Below, in pieces: positions 53,834-63,070 of a stretch of DNA of 64,000 nucleotides. The stretch is from Pseudomonadota bacterium (GTDB taxonomy: Bacteria; Desulfobacterota; Binatia; Binatales; Binataceae). Each line of letters begins with the position of its first letter. The stretch's first letter is position 1. The position numbers were made by a program, and so were the translations under genes. The DNA lies in contig JAJPJA010000031.1 in NCBI GenBank assembly GCA_021324455.1, forward strand, positions 62,001 through 126,000, in the 5' to 3' direction. The notes beneath the pieces were generated by a model. The model was given only the letters and a program-made list of their open reading frames with translations. It made no database searches and was not told the origin of the DNA.

Positions 53834-54430
53834 CTATAGGGTCGCGGCCCGGGAACGGCGGCGGGGAGACCGGGAGGGCCGGCGGGTGCGGGGGCGGGCG
53901 GCGCGCAATGTGGCCTGCTGCTCGAACAGCAGCAAGAGCTTCTTCAACGACCGGTTGAGCGCCATCAGTTCGCTTTGACCCAGCTTGCCCAGCACCAACT
54001 GGTCCGGCTGGCGGGGCGACAAGCGCCGCATCGCATGGTCCACCAGTTTGTGTCCCTTGGCCGTCAACTCGACCAGAACCGCTCTACGGTCCTGGAGATC
54101 GGGCCGGCGCTCGACCAGCCCGATCTGTTCGAGCCGGTCCAGTTGCCGGGTAAGCGTGGCGGCGGGCACGAAATATTCCTCCAGCAACTGCATCGGATTG
54201 AGGGCAAAGGGCGGACCCGACCGCCACAGCGCGCTGATCGCCATAAACTCCCTGGAGTTGAGCCCGCAGGAAGCCGCCAGGCGGGCGATGTGCGACTGTA
54301 AGTAGAAGGAAGCCCGCTGGATCCGGGCCGAGACCGCCATCGGCAGGGTGGAATAGCCGAAGTTCTTTTTTTCCCATTCCTCTTCCAGGCGATCCACGAA
54401 ATCCTTCGATGCCCGATCATGCTTGCCCAT
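53834..54430 (-). CDS. MarR-family transcriptional regulator
   Basis: A 198-residue winged-helix regulator. The core reads HIARLAASCGLNSREFMAISALWRSG, with LLEEYFVPAATLTRQLDRLEQIGLVERRPDLQDRRAVLVEL as the DNA-binding and wing region. A basic, disordered C-terminal tail (RAARPRTRRPSRSPRRR) is unusual and could add non-specific DNA affinity. The ATG at 54430 has GGGGA upstream; a TTG at 54505 would add 25 residues. It is divergent from the hyuBA genes and probably regulates them. Confidence 0.85.
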   Translation of the reverse strand: MGKHDRASKDFVDRLEEEWEKKNFGYSTLPMAVSARIQRASFYLQSHIARLAASCGLNSREFMAISALWRSGPPFALNPMQLLEEYFVPAATLTRQLDRLEQIGLVERRPDLQDRRAVLVELTAKGHKLVDHAMRRLSPRQPDQLVLGKLGQSELMALNRSLKKLLLLFEQQATLRAARPRTRRPSRSPRRRSRAATL

Positions 54431-54590
54431 AAAGTCCCCGAACCCCGCGCCGATATGAAATTGCTGCAGAAATTCACTAATATTCGTGCTGGTGGGCTGT
54501 TTCAACTTAACCCGGACCCGCGCCCGCTCTGTTCGATGCTTGACAGCCCCTTTGAAGTGAAGCTACCACTGCCGCATAGTATTTCCATTC

Positions 54591-54611
54591 GGAAGCTTTG
54601 TATATTCTTCC
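54591..54611 (+). promoter_or_regulatory. hyuB promoter / MarR operator candidate
   Basis: GGAAG (54591-54595) and CTTCC (54607-54611) form an inverted repeat around TATATT (54601-54606), a -10-like hexamer. Good place for the adjacent MarR protein to block transcription of hyuB. The -35 is not recognisable. Confidence 0.35.
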
Positions 54612-54627
54612 GCCTGAGGATTTTTTC

Positions 54628-56367
54628 ATGCGCGACGCCGTGCTGCTCGAGGTGATAAAGAACGCTATGGCCACAATCGCCGAGGAGATCGGAATCGTGG
54701 CCGTGCGCAGCGCCTATTCCACCGCGGTCAAGGAGTCGGCCGATGCCAGCGCCGCGGTCTGCGACTGCGAGGGTCAGGTCATCGCGCAGTCGCTCGGCGC
54801 CCCCCTGATGCATCTGTCGAGTCTGCGCTGGTCGCCGCGCGAGCTGATGAAGGACTTTCCCCCGCATACGATGAAGGACGGCGACGTCTTTCTGTTCAAC
54901 GATCAATTCCGCGGCGGCATCCATTCCAACGACATCATGGTGTTCAAGCCGGTGTTCAGCGCGGGACAGCCGCGCTTTCTGACCTCGGCTTTGATTCACG
55001 TCGCCGACCTCGGGGGCCTTTCCGCCGGCGGTCTGCCCGCCACCGCCACCGAGTACTTCCATGAGGGGCTGATGCTGCCGCCGGTGAAACTTTATGACGG
55101 CGGGCGGCTCAACGAGGACCTGGTCCGGATCATTTCGGCCAACAGCCGCACGCCGGAAAAAGTGATGGGAGACATCCGCTCGATGGTGGGCGGATGCAAC
55201 GTCGGGGCGCGCCGGCTGGTGGAGTTGATTGACAAATACGGACTGGAGCAATTGCACGGCCTGGTGCGCGAACTGCTCGATTATACCGAGCGCCTGACGC
55301 GCGCCGAGATCGCCAAAATCCCTCCCGGCACCTACCGCGGTTCATACGTAATCGAGGACGACGGCGTGGTCCCAGACAAGACCTATACCGTGCGCGTGGC
55401 GGTGACGGTAAACGGTTCGGATTGCCATTTCGATTTCACCGGCACCGATCGGCAGGCGCGCGGCGCGATCAACGCCGCGTTCTCGCAGGCGCTCTCGGGC
55501 GTGGTGTACGCGCTGCGATGCTTTCTGGATCCGGCCATCCCCATGAACGAAGGATGCTTCCGGCCGCTGACCTTCACCATGCCGCCGGGCACGATGGTCA
55601 ATCCCACGCCGCCGGCGGCGTGCAACGCGCGGATGGCCACGGTGCAGGCGGTGATCGACGCTATCTTCCAGGCGCTCTCGCAGGCGGTGCCCGACCGCGC
55701 TTTGGCCGCGTCGGGCAACGTCCACGTCTACACCATGAACGGCGCCGACCGCAGCGCCGGCCGCATCTGGAGCTACATGGACCCGGTGATCGGTTCGCTG
55801 GGCGCGCGCTCGGTCAAAGACGGGCTCGACGGGATGCCCATAAGCCTGTTCGGCGGCGCCGATCGGCCCAGCGTCGAGGCGTACGAGATCGAATATCCGG
55901 TCCGGTTCAATCGCTTTCGCCTGTGGACCGATTCGGGCGGTGCGGGCAAATGGCGCGGCGGTCTGGGACTGCATCGCGAGGTGACCGCGCTTGAAGATGC
56001 CGAAGTGACCGTGCGCGCCGCCGATCGATGCGTCATTCCGCCGCCCGGAATCATGGGCGGCAAGCCGGCCAAGGGCGGCGGATGGGTAATCAATCTCGGC
56101 ACCGACCGACAAATCGACTTGCCCAGCAAGAAAACCAATCAGCCGCTGCACGCGGGCGACACGCTCAGCATGTTCATTTCCGGCGGCGGCGGTTTCGGCG
56201 ATCCGATGGACCGCGCTCCCGAGCTGGTGGCGGCCGACGTCGCGGCGGGCGCGGTATCGATCGAAGCGGCGGCCCGCGACTACGGCGTGATCGTCAATCC
56301 GGTCAGCTTCGAGGTCGACACCGCCGCCACGCATAAACTCAGGGCGCAACGCCGCCGCAATCCGTGA
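54628..56367 (+). CDS. hyuB: Hydantoinase/oxoprolinase B subunit
   Basis: A 579-residue HyuB-type ATP-dependent hydrolase subunit. Family blocks: VLLEVIKNAMATIAEEIG, TAVKESADASAAVCDCEGQVIAQ, VFLFNDQFRGGIHSNDIMVFKP, VGGCNVGARRL and FRLWTDSGGAGKWRGGLG. HyuA/HyuB pairs hydrolyse hydantoins, 5-oxoproline, or related cyclic or ketone substrates (acetone carboxylase relatives). The ATG at 54628 has GAGGA at proper spacing. hyuA follows 62 bases later. Confidence 0.95.
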   Translation: MRDAVLLEVIKNAMATIAEEIGIVAVRSAYSTAVKESADASAAVCDCEGQVIAQSLGAPLMHLSSLRWSPRELMKDFPPHTMKDGDVFLFNDQFRGGIHSNDIMVFKPVFSAGQPRFLTSALIHVADLGGLSAGGLPATATEYFHEGLMLPPVKLYDGGRLNEDLVRIISANSRTPEKVMGDIRSMVGGCNVGARRLVELIDKYGLEQLHGLVRELLDYTERLTRAEIAKIPPGTYRGSYVIEDDGVVPDKTYTVRVAVTVNGSDCHFDFTGTDRQARGAINAAFSQALSGVVYALRCFLDPAIPMNEGCFRPLTFTMPPGTMVNPTPPAACNARMATVQAVIDAIFQALSQAVPDRALAASGNVHVYTMNGADRSAGRIWSYMDPVIGSLGARSVKDGLDGMPISLFGGADRPSVEAYEIEYPVRFNRFRLWTDSGGAGKWRGGLGLHREVTALEDAEVTVRAADRCVIPPPGIMGGKPAKGGGWVINLGTDRQIDLPSKKTNQPLHAGDTLSMFISGGGGFGDPMDRAPELVAADVAAGAVSIEAAARDYGVIVNPVSFEVDTAATHKLRAQRRRNP

Positions 56368-56429
56368 CCGGCGGCCCTGCCGCGTCGAGGATTTATTACT
56401 GCTCCCGATACAGTGGAGGACCCGGCCTG

Positions 56430-58523
56430 ATGGCCAAGGCAAGCTATTTCGTTGGAGTCGATATCGGTGGAACCTTCACCGACGTGGTGGTGGCCGAGGC
56501 GGCAACTCATCGGCTGTACACGGCCAAAACCCTGACTACTCCCGATCATCCGGCGCAGGCGGTTATTGCCGCGATGCGCCAGGCGTTGGACGCGGCGCAG
56601 GCAACGCCGGCCGAAGTCCAGCGCGTCGTGCATGCCACCACGCTTGCGACCAATCTGATCCTGGAGCGCAAAGGCTCCAAGGTGGCCTACATCACCACCA
56701 AAGGCTTCGGCGACATGTTCGTAATCGGCAAGGAACGGATTGTCGGCGCCGATCGGTATAACGTGATGATCGAAAAGTCGCCGCCGCTGGTTAGCCGGCG
56801 CCTTACGCTGGAAGTCGAGGAACGCATGGACCGGCGCGGCCAGGTCGTAACTCCGCTTGACCAGCGCGCGGCGGCGCAGGGGCTGGCGCGGCTGGCGCGC
56901 GAAGGCCCCGACGCCGTCGCCGTATGCTTTTTCCATTCCTACGCCAATCCCGCGCACGAGCGCGCGATGGCCGATCTGGTGCGCAGGCATCTGCCGAACG
57001 TGTACGTGGCGCTGTCGTCCGAAATCTGGCCGGAGTTCCGCGAATTCGAGCGCGCCTCCACCACGGTAATGTCGGCCTACGTGGGGCCGACGATTTCCGG
57101 CTACGTGCATGCGCTTGACGCCGAGCTGCGCAAAATGGGTCTGAAGGGCTCGTTCGAGATTATGCAGTCAAGCGGCGGTGTGATGGCGGCCGAGGCGGTG
57201 GCGCGCAAACCGATCCATAGCGTCGAGTCGGGGCCGGCGGCGGGAGTAATCGCGGCTACTCATCTGGGTAAACTGTGTAATCAGCCCAATATCATTTCGT
57301 TCGACATGGGCGGCACCACGGCCAAGGCCGGACTGATTCGCCATGGCAAGCCGAGCATCACCAACGATTTCCGCGTCGGCAGCCATCTTAGTTCGGGAAT
57401 CCGGGCGGGCGGCTATCCGATAAAAATTCCGGTGATCGATTTGGCGGAAGTCGGCGCCGGCGGCGGCAGCATCGCCTGGGTCGACGCCGGCGGCGCGCTG
57501 CAGGTCGGTCCTTCCAGCGCCGGCGCCGCCCCCGGACCCGCCTGCTATGGCTTCGGCGGGGAGCAGCCCACCGTCACCGACGCCAACCTGCTGCTGGGTT
57601 ACCTGGACGCGGATTATTTTTTGGGCGGCCGCATGCGGATCTATCCTGACCGCAGTCTGGCGGCGATTGCGCCGCTGGCGAAAAAGCTCGGCCTGGAGCC
57701 GCTGCAGGTGGCCCGGGGTATCTATGAAATCGCCAATACGCACATGGGCTCCGCGGTCCGAGTGGTTACCATCCAGCGCGGCATCGACCCGCGTGAATTC
57801 GCGGTGATGGCGTTTGGCGGCGCCGGACCCGTGCATGCGGTCAAAGTCGCCGAACAGTTCGAGATTCCCAACGTGATCGTTCCGGTGTCGCCGGGACTGG
57901 CGTCGGCTTTGGGGCTGCTGGTCTCGGACATGGCCGAGGATTACGTCGCGACCATGCTGATGGACGGGCGCGAAGCCGACGTCGCGCGCATCGCGCAGTT
58001 GCTGGGCGAGTTGGAGCAAAACGCTCGCGCCGCGCTGCGCGCGCAGGGCGTGGCCGATTCCAACATCGTGGTGCAGCGGCTGATCGACGTCCGCTTCAAG
58101 CACCAGTCGCATGAGCTGTCGGTGCCGATTCCCGCCGGTCCGGTCAGCGAGGCCACGGTGAAGGCCGCGGAGGAAGGCTTCCGCAGCCTGTATCATGAAC
58201 TCTACGGAGTGTTGCCCAACGATCCCTGCCAGTTCGTCAATTTCCGCGTGCGCGCGAGCGGAGTGGTGCCGAAGCCCGAACTGAGCCGCGCCGCCCCCGG
58301 CGACGGCAATCCGCGCCGCGCGCTTCGGGGCGTGCGCAAGGCCTATTTCGCCGAAGCGGGCGGCTTTATCGATACTGAAATTTACGATCGGACCCGTCTG
58401 CGCGCCGCCGACCAGCTGACCGGCCCCGCAATCCTGGAAGAACCCGACTCCACCACCGTGTGCCCGCCCGGCTATGCAACGAAGGTTGACGAGTATCTGA
58501 ACCTGCACATCTACAGGAAGTAG
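56430..58523 (+). CDS. hyuA: Hydantoinase/oxoprolinase A subunit
   Basis: A 697-residue HyuA-type ATPase subunit. N-terminal phosphate loop VGVDIGGTFTDVVVAE, adenosine-binding GPAAGVIAATHLG, SFDMGGTTAKAG, VGAGGGSIAWVDAGGALQVGPSSAG, and the C-terminal SFGGAGPVHA-type block FGGAGPVHAVKVAEQFE. Together with HyuB it uses ATP to open a cyclic amide or to activate a substrate. GTGGAGG precedes the ATG. Confidence 0.95.
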   Translation: MAKASYFVGVDIGGTFTDVVVAEAATHRLYTAKTLTTPDHPAQAVIAAMRQALDAAQATPAEVQRVVHATTLATNLILERKGSKVAYITTKGFGDMFVIGKERIVGADRYNVMIEKSPPLVSRRLTLEVEERMDRRGQVVTPLDQRAAAQGLARLAREGPDAVAVCFFHSYANPAHERAMADLVRRHLPNVYVALSSEIWPEFREFERASTTVMSAYVGPTISGYVHALDAELRKMGLKGSFEIMQSSGGVMAAEAVARKPIHSVESGPAAGVIAATHLGKLCNQPNIISFDMGGTTAKAGLIRHGKPSITNDFRVGSHLSSGIRAGGYPIKIPVIDLAEVGAGGGSIAWVDAGGALQVGPSSAGAAPGPACYGFGGEQPTVTDANLLLGYLDADYFLGGRMRIYPDRSLAAIAPLAKKLGLEPLQVARGIYEIANTHMGSAVRVVTIQRGIDPREFAVMAFGGAGPVHAVKVAEQFEIPNVIVPVSPGLASALGLLVSDMAEDYVATMLMDGREADVARIAQLLGELEQNARAALRAQGVADSNIVVQRLIDVRFKHQSHELSVPIPAGPVSEATVKAAEEGFRSLYHELYGVLPNDPCQFVNFRVRASGVVPKPELSRAAPGDGNPRRALRGVRKAYFAEAGGFIDTEIYDRTRLRAADQLTGPAILEEPDSTTVCPPGYATKVDEYLNLHIYRK

Positions 58524-58554
58524 ATAACTGCGGCGCCGCGCGGTGCGGCTGCTG

Positions 58555-59442
58555 TCATCCCGGCCGCCGCGGCCTCAGGCCGCGGATGAACTCGACGATC
58601 GCGGCGGCGGTGTCTTCGGGGTTGTCCAGCGGTACGTGATGATACGCGCGCGGGATTTCCTTCAGCACCGAGCCCCTGATCTTGCGCCTGAGCCATCGGG
58701 CGCGCCGCGCGCTCAGCAGATCGCTTTGGGCACCGCGCAGGATCAACGTCGGCACCTTGACCGCGCTGACCCGCGGCAGTTTGACCTGCGCCGTCTCGCG
58801 CCATCCGCGGGTCTGGGGATCGAAGCAGAACGCCCACTTACCGTTGGGCAACTGCACCGCGCTCTTGATTGCCAGTTCGGCCAGTCCTTCTTTGGTCAGG
58901 CAGGTGCCCTCGGGATGCAGGCGGAAGCGGCGGATGATGTCCTGCGATGACGGCAGTTCCGGCCGCGGACGCGCCCGGGCCCGATGGCGCCATCGCCATT
59001 GCAGCTTGCGCCACAGGGGCGGCGGCCCGCCGCGGCTGTCCACCACCACCAGACCTTCGAGCAGTTCCGGATGGCGGGCGGCGGTCCACATCGCCACCGC
59101 GCCGCCCATCGAATGCGCCGCCAGTATGACCGGCGCGCCCGCGAATCGGAGAAACGACTCCACATCTTCGAGATAACCGGCCGGTCCGTAATGCGGCGGC
59201 ACCGCCCATTGGCTGTGGCCGTGGCCGCGAAAGTCCAGCGCCAGCACGCGCCCTTGCGATGTCAGCCGCGGCGCGGTCGAGTCCCACCAATGGACGTTGG
59301 CTGAACCGCCGTGGATGAGGACGATGGTGCCTTTGGCCGGGTCGCCGCCCCAATCCAAATAATGCATCTTCAAGCCGTTGAGAGTGACGAAGCTGCTGGT
59401 CGGCTCCGCCGCCGCGCTCGCCGCTGGATCCTGTCGTGCCAT
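58555..59442 (-). CDS. Alpha/beta-hydrolase
   Basis: A 295-residue alpha/beta-hydrolase. Oxyanion-hole HGGSANVHWWD, nucleophile elbow AAHSMGGAVAM (Ser in HSMGG), an Asp in the segment PTLILRGAQSDLLS, and a terminal His (AYHHVPLDNPED). These give a complete Ser-Asp-His set. Substrate unknown. Start ATG 59442; an in-frame TTG upstream is less likely. Convergent with hyuA. Confidence 0.92.
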   Translation of the reverse strand: MARQDPAASAAAEPTSSFVTLNGLKMHYLDWGGDPAKGTIVLIHGGSANVHWWDSTAPRLTSQGRVLALDFRGHGHSQWAVPPHYGPAGYLEDVESFLRFAGAPVILAAHSMGGAVAMWTAARHPELLEGLVVVDSRGGPPPLWRKLQWRWRHRARARPRPELPSSQDIIRRFRLHPEGTCLTKEGLAELAIKSAVQLPNGKWAFCFDPQTRGWRETAQVKLPRVSAVKVPTLILRGAQSDLLSARRARWLRRKIRGSVLKEIPRAYHHVPLDNPEDTAAAIVEFIRGLRPRRPG

Positions 59443-59877
59443 CGCCGGGGAATTGTATGGGGATTGGCGCAATCAGACTACTTCCGCCTCCGAGCCATTG
59501 CACTGGGAAGCGCTGTGGCCGGACCCGCAGACAGCCTCACCGCGGTAAAAGCATGGCCGTCGGCCGGATATCGGTACCGCCCAAGCGCGCCCGTCGTTGT
59601 CCCGGCGCTGCACCAGAGCGCCGCGGCCCGGGAACTCGCCGTGCGGGGTTGGGCGCAGCCGCATCAGCGATGCGTCTGCCGGTCCACGCCGGTTGAAGCA
59701 CTGGCGCCTTGATCCAAATCCACTGTGCGCATATTGAAGAAATTCAGAACCGGCAGTGCCGCGATTGGAACGGCTGCGCGGCGCGTTGCGTCCGCGGCCG
59801 GTTGAGATTTCAAGGACTGGTCCGCCCGCGATGAAATTGAACTGGCGCGGTCGATTTGCGTTTGGCGTTCGCGGCCG
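59443..59877. other. Intergenic stretch of 435 bases, no gene recognised
   Basis: It lies between the hydrolase start and the PKD gene, so it should hold two divergent promoters. I see short frames on both strands but none with a recognisable family, ribosome-binding site or conserved composition. No RNA gene or obvious hairpin was found. Confidence 0.5.
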
Positions 59878-60303
59878 ATGAATTTTCGGATGAGCATAAT
59901 GCGCTCCCGGCGCGCCCGCCGCTGGCTGGCGGTGCTGGTGCTGGCGGCGGTCTGCGCGCTTCCCGGCCTGATTTCCGCCCAGGATGACGACGCCAGTCCC
60001 ACGCCGATGGCAACGCCGGAAATGATGATGCTGCCCTCGGTGGGGATCTTCCCCTATCCCGGCTATGGCCCGGCGCCGCTAGTGGTTGGCTTTATTCCGC
60101 AGATCCACGATCCGGCGGGCAGCGAAGTCGTCGGGTACAAATGGAATTTCGGCGATGGACACGTCGCCACCACGCCTCCGCTCGTCACCTACAACACCTA
60201 CACCAACCCCGGCGTATATGTGGCCTCGCTGACCATCACCACGGCCGACGGCCGCTCCGCCACCGGTTTCGCCAGCGTTACAGTGAAGGCGCCGGGAGGT
60301 TGA
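59878..60303 (+). CDS. Exported PKD-domain protein
   Basis: A 141-residue protein with a signal peptide (WLAVLVLAAVCALPGLISA, ending near 35). A proline-rich linker leads to a PKD/REJ-like beta domain with GYKWNFGDGHVATTPPLVTYNTYTNPGVYVASLTITTADG, which contains the WNFGDG core. Such domains mediate extracellular protein or carbohydrate interactions. It precedes the TPR lipoprotein gene by 10 bases. Confidence 0.85.
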   Translation: MNFRMSIMRSRRARRWLAVLVLAAVCALPGLISAQDDDASPTPMATPEMMMLPSVGIFPYPGYGPAPLVVGFIPQIHDPAGSEVVGYKWNFGDGHVATTPPLVTYNTYTNPGVYVASLTITTADGRSATGFASVTVKAPGG

Positions 60304-60313
60304 GCGTAAGCAG

Positions 60314-60811
60314 ATGACCCGGGCGCGCGATTGCAAACCGCCCCGCTTTGCCGCCGCCATCGCGATACTGCTTGCTTGCCCGATGCTGGGCTGCGCCGGG
60401 AGCGAAGTGGCGGAGATGAAACGGCAAATCGATCAACAAAAGGCGCAGATTGAAGCGCAAAGACGGGAGATCGATCAAATGCGGGCCCAGCAGCAGCAGC
60501 AGGCGGCCAGCTACCGTCTGCCGCCGCCCGGCAGCTGCGATGACGCCGTCATGCGGCGGGCGCTGGCGCACGGCGACGACCAGTACGCCGGCGGCCAATA
60601 CGCCATCGCATTGGGCTACTACCAGGACGCCGAGAAAGCCTGCCCCGGCCGGCCGCAGCCCGAACTGAGCCTGGCGCGGGTTTACGAGGCGATGGGCAAT
60701 CGCGCCGAAGCCCGCCGCCATTATCAGCGCGCGCTCGACGCCGCCCCAGCCGGCACCAGCGTCGCCGACCAGGCGCGCCGCGGCGTCAACCGCCTGAACT
60801 CCGGCCTCTAG
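60314..60811 (+). CDS. TPR-containing lipoprotein
   Basis: A 165-residue protein with a lipobox (CPMLGCAG, lipid Cys near residue 27). It has a coiled-coil segment rich in Gln (EMKRQIDQQKAQIEAQRREIDQM), then three short TPR-like repeats (AIALGYYQDAEKA, RVYEAMGNRAEARRHYQRALDAA). An outer-membrane assembly or envelope scaffolding role is likely; specific function unknown. Follows the PKD gene. Confidence 0.82.
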   Translation: MTRARDCKPPRFAAAIAILLACPMLGCAGSEVAEMKRQIDQQKAQIEAQRREIDQMRAQQQQQAASYRLPPPGSCDDAVMRRALAHGDDQYAGGQYAIALGYYQDAEKACPGRPQPELSLARVYEAMGNRAEARRHYQRALDAAPAGTSVADQARRGVNRLNSGL

Positions 60812-60908
60812 TTGATTACCCTTCGCGCCAGCGCCCTCGCTTGTCCAAAAGACTTCCCCCATGCTATCGAACAGCACAGTTCCAAGGCCGCACAGGAAGG
60901 TCAGGTAA

Positions 60909-62039
60909 ATGGATTTCGGCTTTAGCAAAGAGCAGGAGATGCTGCGCGAGAGCGCGCGCTCGCTGCTGGAAAAGGAATGCCCCTCTACCGTGGTCCGCAA
61001 GCTGATGGAAGACGAAACCGGCTACTCGCCCGAGTTCTGGAAGAAAATGGCGGAACTCGGATGGCTCGGATTGATCGTTCCCGAAGCTTACGGCGGCGCC
61101 GGGCTGAATTACATCGACCTGGTCGTGGTGCTCGAAGAGATGGGCAAGGTGGTGCTGCCTTCGCCTTTTGTCTGGACGGTCCTGTTCGGCGAAGCGATCG
61201 CGCGCGCCGGCAGCGACGCGATTAAACACAAGCTGCTGCCCAAGCAGGCCGCCGGCGAGCTGATCGGCACGCTGGCCTACCTGGAGCCCTCAGGCAACTG
61301 GGACCCGGCCGCGATTACCATGACGGCCAAAAAAAACGGGCAGGGCTTTACCCTCGACGGTATCAAGCTCTATGTCAATGACGGCCACGTCGCCGATTAT
61401 CTGCTGGTGGCGGCGCGCACCGGCGGCGAAGGGCTGGACGGTATCACGCTGTTCGCGATCGATCGCACCCGCGCCGGCATCACCGTCAACAAGCTCAAGA
61501 CCATGGACCAGACGCGCAAGCTGGCCGAAGTGGTATTTGCCAACGTCAAGGCCGGTGCGGAAGACGTCGTGGGCGAGGTTGGCAAGGGCGGCAAGACGCT
61601 GAACGAGGTAATCGATCGCGGCAAAGTGGCGCTGTCCGCCGAGATGGTGGGCGGGGCGCAAAAAGTGCTCGACATGTCGGTCGATTACGCCAAGGTGCGC
61701 GAGCAGTTCGGCCGCCCGATCGGCAGCTTCCAGGCGATTCAGCATAAATGCGCCAATATGCTGATCGACGTGGAGAACGCGCGCTCGGTGGCCTATTACG
61801 CCGCCTGGGCGGTGAGCAACGAAGTCCCGGACGCGTCGCTGGCCGCGGCCACCGCCAAAGCCGCCGCGTCGGACAGCTACCGGCGGGTGGCGGGCGAAGG
61901 TATCCAGGTGCACGGCGGCATCGGCTTTACCTGGGAGCACGACATGCACCTTTACTTCAAGCGCGCGAAGTCGACCGAATTCACCTTCGGCGACGCCACC
62001 TTCAACCGCGAACTGGTGGCCCAGCTGTTCGGCCTTTAG
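60909..62039 (+). CDS. Acyl-CoA dehydrogenase
   Basis: A 376-residue FAD enzyme. N-terminal helix block MDFGFSKEQEMLRESARSLL, middle strands LDGIKLYVNDGHVADYLLV, C-terminal FGRPIGSFQAIQHKCANMLIDVENARS and EGIQVHGGIGFTWEHDMHLYFKRAK. The catalytic Glu position is uncertain. It oxidises an acyl-CoA chain at C2-C3. Good ribosome-binding site (AGGAAGG). The hydratase pair follows, forming an acyl-CoA oxidation unit. Confidence 0.95.
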   Translation: MDFGFSKEQEMLRESARSLLEKECPSTVVRKLMEDETGYSPEFWKKMAELGWLGLIVPEAYGGAGLNYIDLVVVLEEMGKVVLPSPFVWTVLFGEAIARAGSDAIKHKLLPKQAAGELIGTLAYLEPSGNWDPAAITMTAKKNGQGFTLDGIKLYVNDGHVADYLLVAARTGGEGLDGITLFAIDRTRAGITVNKLKTMDQTRKLAEVVFANVKAGAEDVVGEVGKGGKTLNEVIDRGKVALSAEMVGGAQKVLDMSVDYAKVREQFGRPIGSFQAIQHKCANMLIDVENARSVAYYAAWAVSNEVPDASLAAATAKAAASDSYRRVAGEGIQVHGGIGFTWEHDMHLYFKRAKSTEFTFGDATFNRELVAQLFGL

Positions 62040-62057
62040 CAGCGTACGGATCAGAAG

Positions 62058-62522
62058 GTGGTTGACCGGAGCTTTATCGGGCTTCGCAGCCGCACCTTCA
62101 GCATGCCGATCGAATGGGGCAAGGTGCGGGAGTTCGCCCGCGCCATCAAGGACCCTAACCCGGCCTATCTCGACCCCGATTTCGCCCGGCGCGTGCATGG
62201 CGGTATTCCGATCCCGCCCACTTTTCTGATGACCAGCATGGCGTGGGAGATTCCGGAGTGGGAATCGGGCAAGGTGGTGCAGCTGGACTACGGCAACGGC
62301 GTCCACGGCGAGCAGGAATTCGAACTGCTCAAGCCGATCTTCGTCGGCGACGTCCTGAGCTGGACCGAGCGCATCGCGGATATTCATGAGAAGGCGGGCG
62401 CGCGCGGCGGGATGATGAAGTTCGCCATCATCGAGGGTAACTACTTCAATCAGCGCGGCGATCAGGTCGCGATCTCGCGCAGCGTACTGATCGAGTTTCC
62501 GCCCAGGACGCAGGCGCAGTAA
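62058..62522 (+). CDS. MaoC-like hotdog subunit, FAS1-type N-terminal half
   Basis: A 154-residue hotdog protein (IEWGKVREFARAIKDPNPAYLDPDFARRVHGGIPIPPTFLMTSMAWEI) of the MaoC-N/FAS1-like dehydratase group. It lacks the Asp-x-x-x-x-His active-site pair found in the following gene. In mycobacteria such a partner (ChsH1-type) joins a catalytic MaoC half. A GTG start at 62058 is used. It follows the acyl-CoA dehydrogenase by 18 bases. Confidence 0.85.
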   Translation: MVDRSFIGLRSRTFSMPIEWGKVREFARAIKDPNPAYLDPDFARRVHGGIPIPPTFLMTSMAWEIPEWESGKVVQLDYGNGVHGEQEFELLKPIFVGDVLSWTERIADIHEKAGARGGMMKFAIIEGNYFNQRGDQVAISRSVLIEFPPRTQAQ

Positions 62523-62528
62523 TCCCGG

Positions 62529-62969
62529 ATGGCAGCCGCAATCAAATATGACGATGTCCGGGTGGGCGACGAGCTGCCGCGCCTTGTTATCGGTCCGCTG
62601 ACCCGCCAGGACATCGTGCAGTACGCGGGGGCGGCGTGGGACTTCTCCCCGCTTCATTACGATCAGCCCTTCGTCGAGGCCGCCGGTCTGCCCAACGTCG
62701 TGGTGATGGGTATGTTGACGGCCGGGATGGCGTCGCGATGCGTGACTGATTACGCCGGCGCCGGCCAGGTCCGCCGCTACAAGGTGCGCTTCATGGCCAG
62801 GATTTATCCCGGCGATATCATCACTTGCGGGGGCAGGATCACGGGCAAGCTGGAGGAGAACGGAGAGCCAATGGTCGACGGCGAGCTTACCGTCACCAAT
62901 CAGAAGGGCGAGGTCGCGCTGAGCGGGTCTTTCCGGGCGGTGGTCGGCCTGGCGCGGCCGGGCTGTTGA
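62529..62969 (+). CDS. MaoC-like hotdog subunit with hydratase active site
   Basis: A 146-residue MaoC dehydratase with the hydratase-2 signature YAGAAWDFSPLHYDQPF (Asp and His pair) and PNVVVMGMLTAGMASRC. It likely completes a heteromeric enoyl-CoA hydratase with the preceding gene. The 6-base gap supports cotranslation. The probable substrate is an enoyl-CoA with a bulky chain, by analogy with ChsH1-ChsH2 only. Confidence 0.88.
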   Translation: MAAAIKYDDVRVGDELPRLVIGPLTRQDIVQYAGAAWDFSPLHYDQPFVEAAGLPNVVVMGMLTAGMASRCVTDYAGAGQVRRYKVRFMARIYPGDIITCGGRITGKLEENGEPMVDGELTVTNQKGEVALSGSFRAVVGLARPGC

Positions 62970-63070
62970 CGCCCGCGCGCATCAAGATTTGCGCGCTGCC
63001 CGGTTTGGCAATTATCGTTTAGTTAGACGAGGCGCCGCTGCCGCGGTCGGCCTCGCGCGCAGAATTGCAC

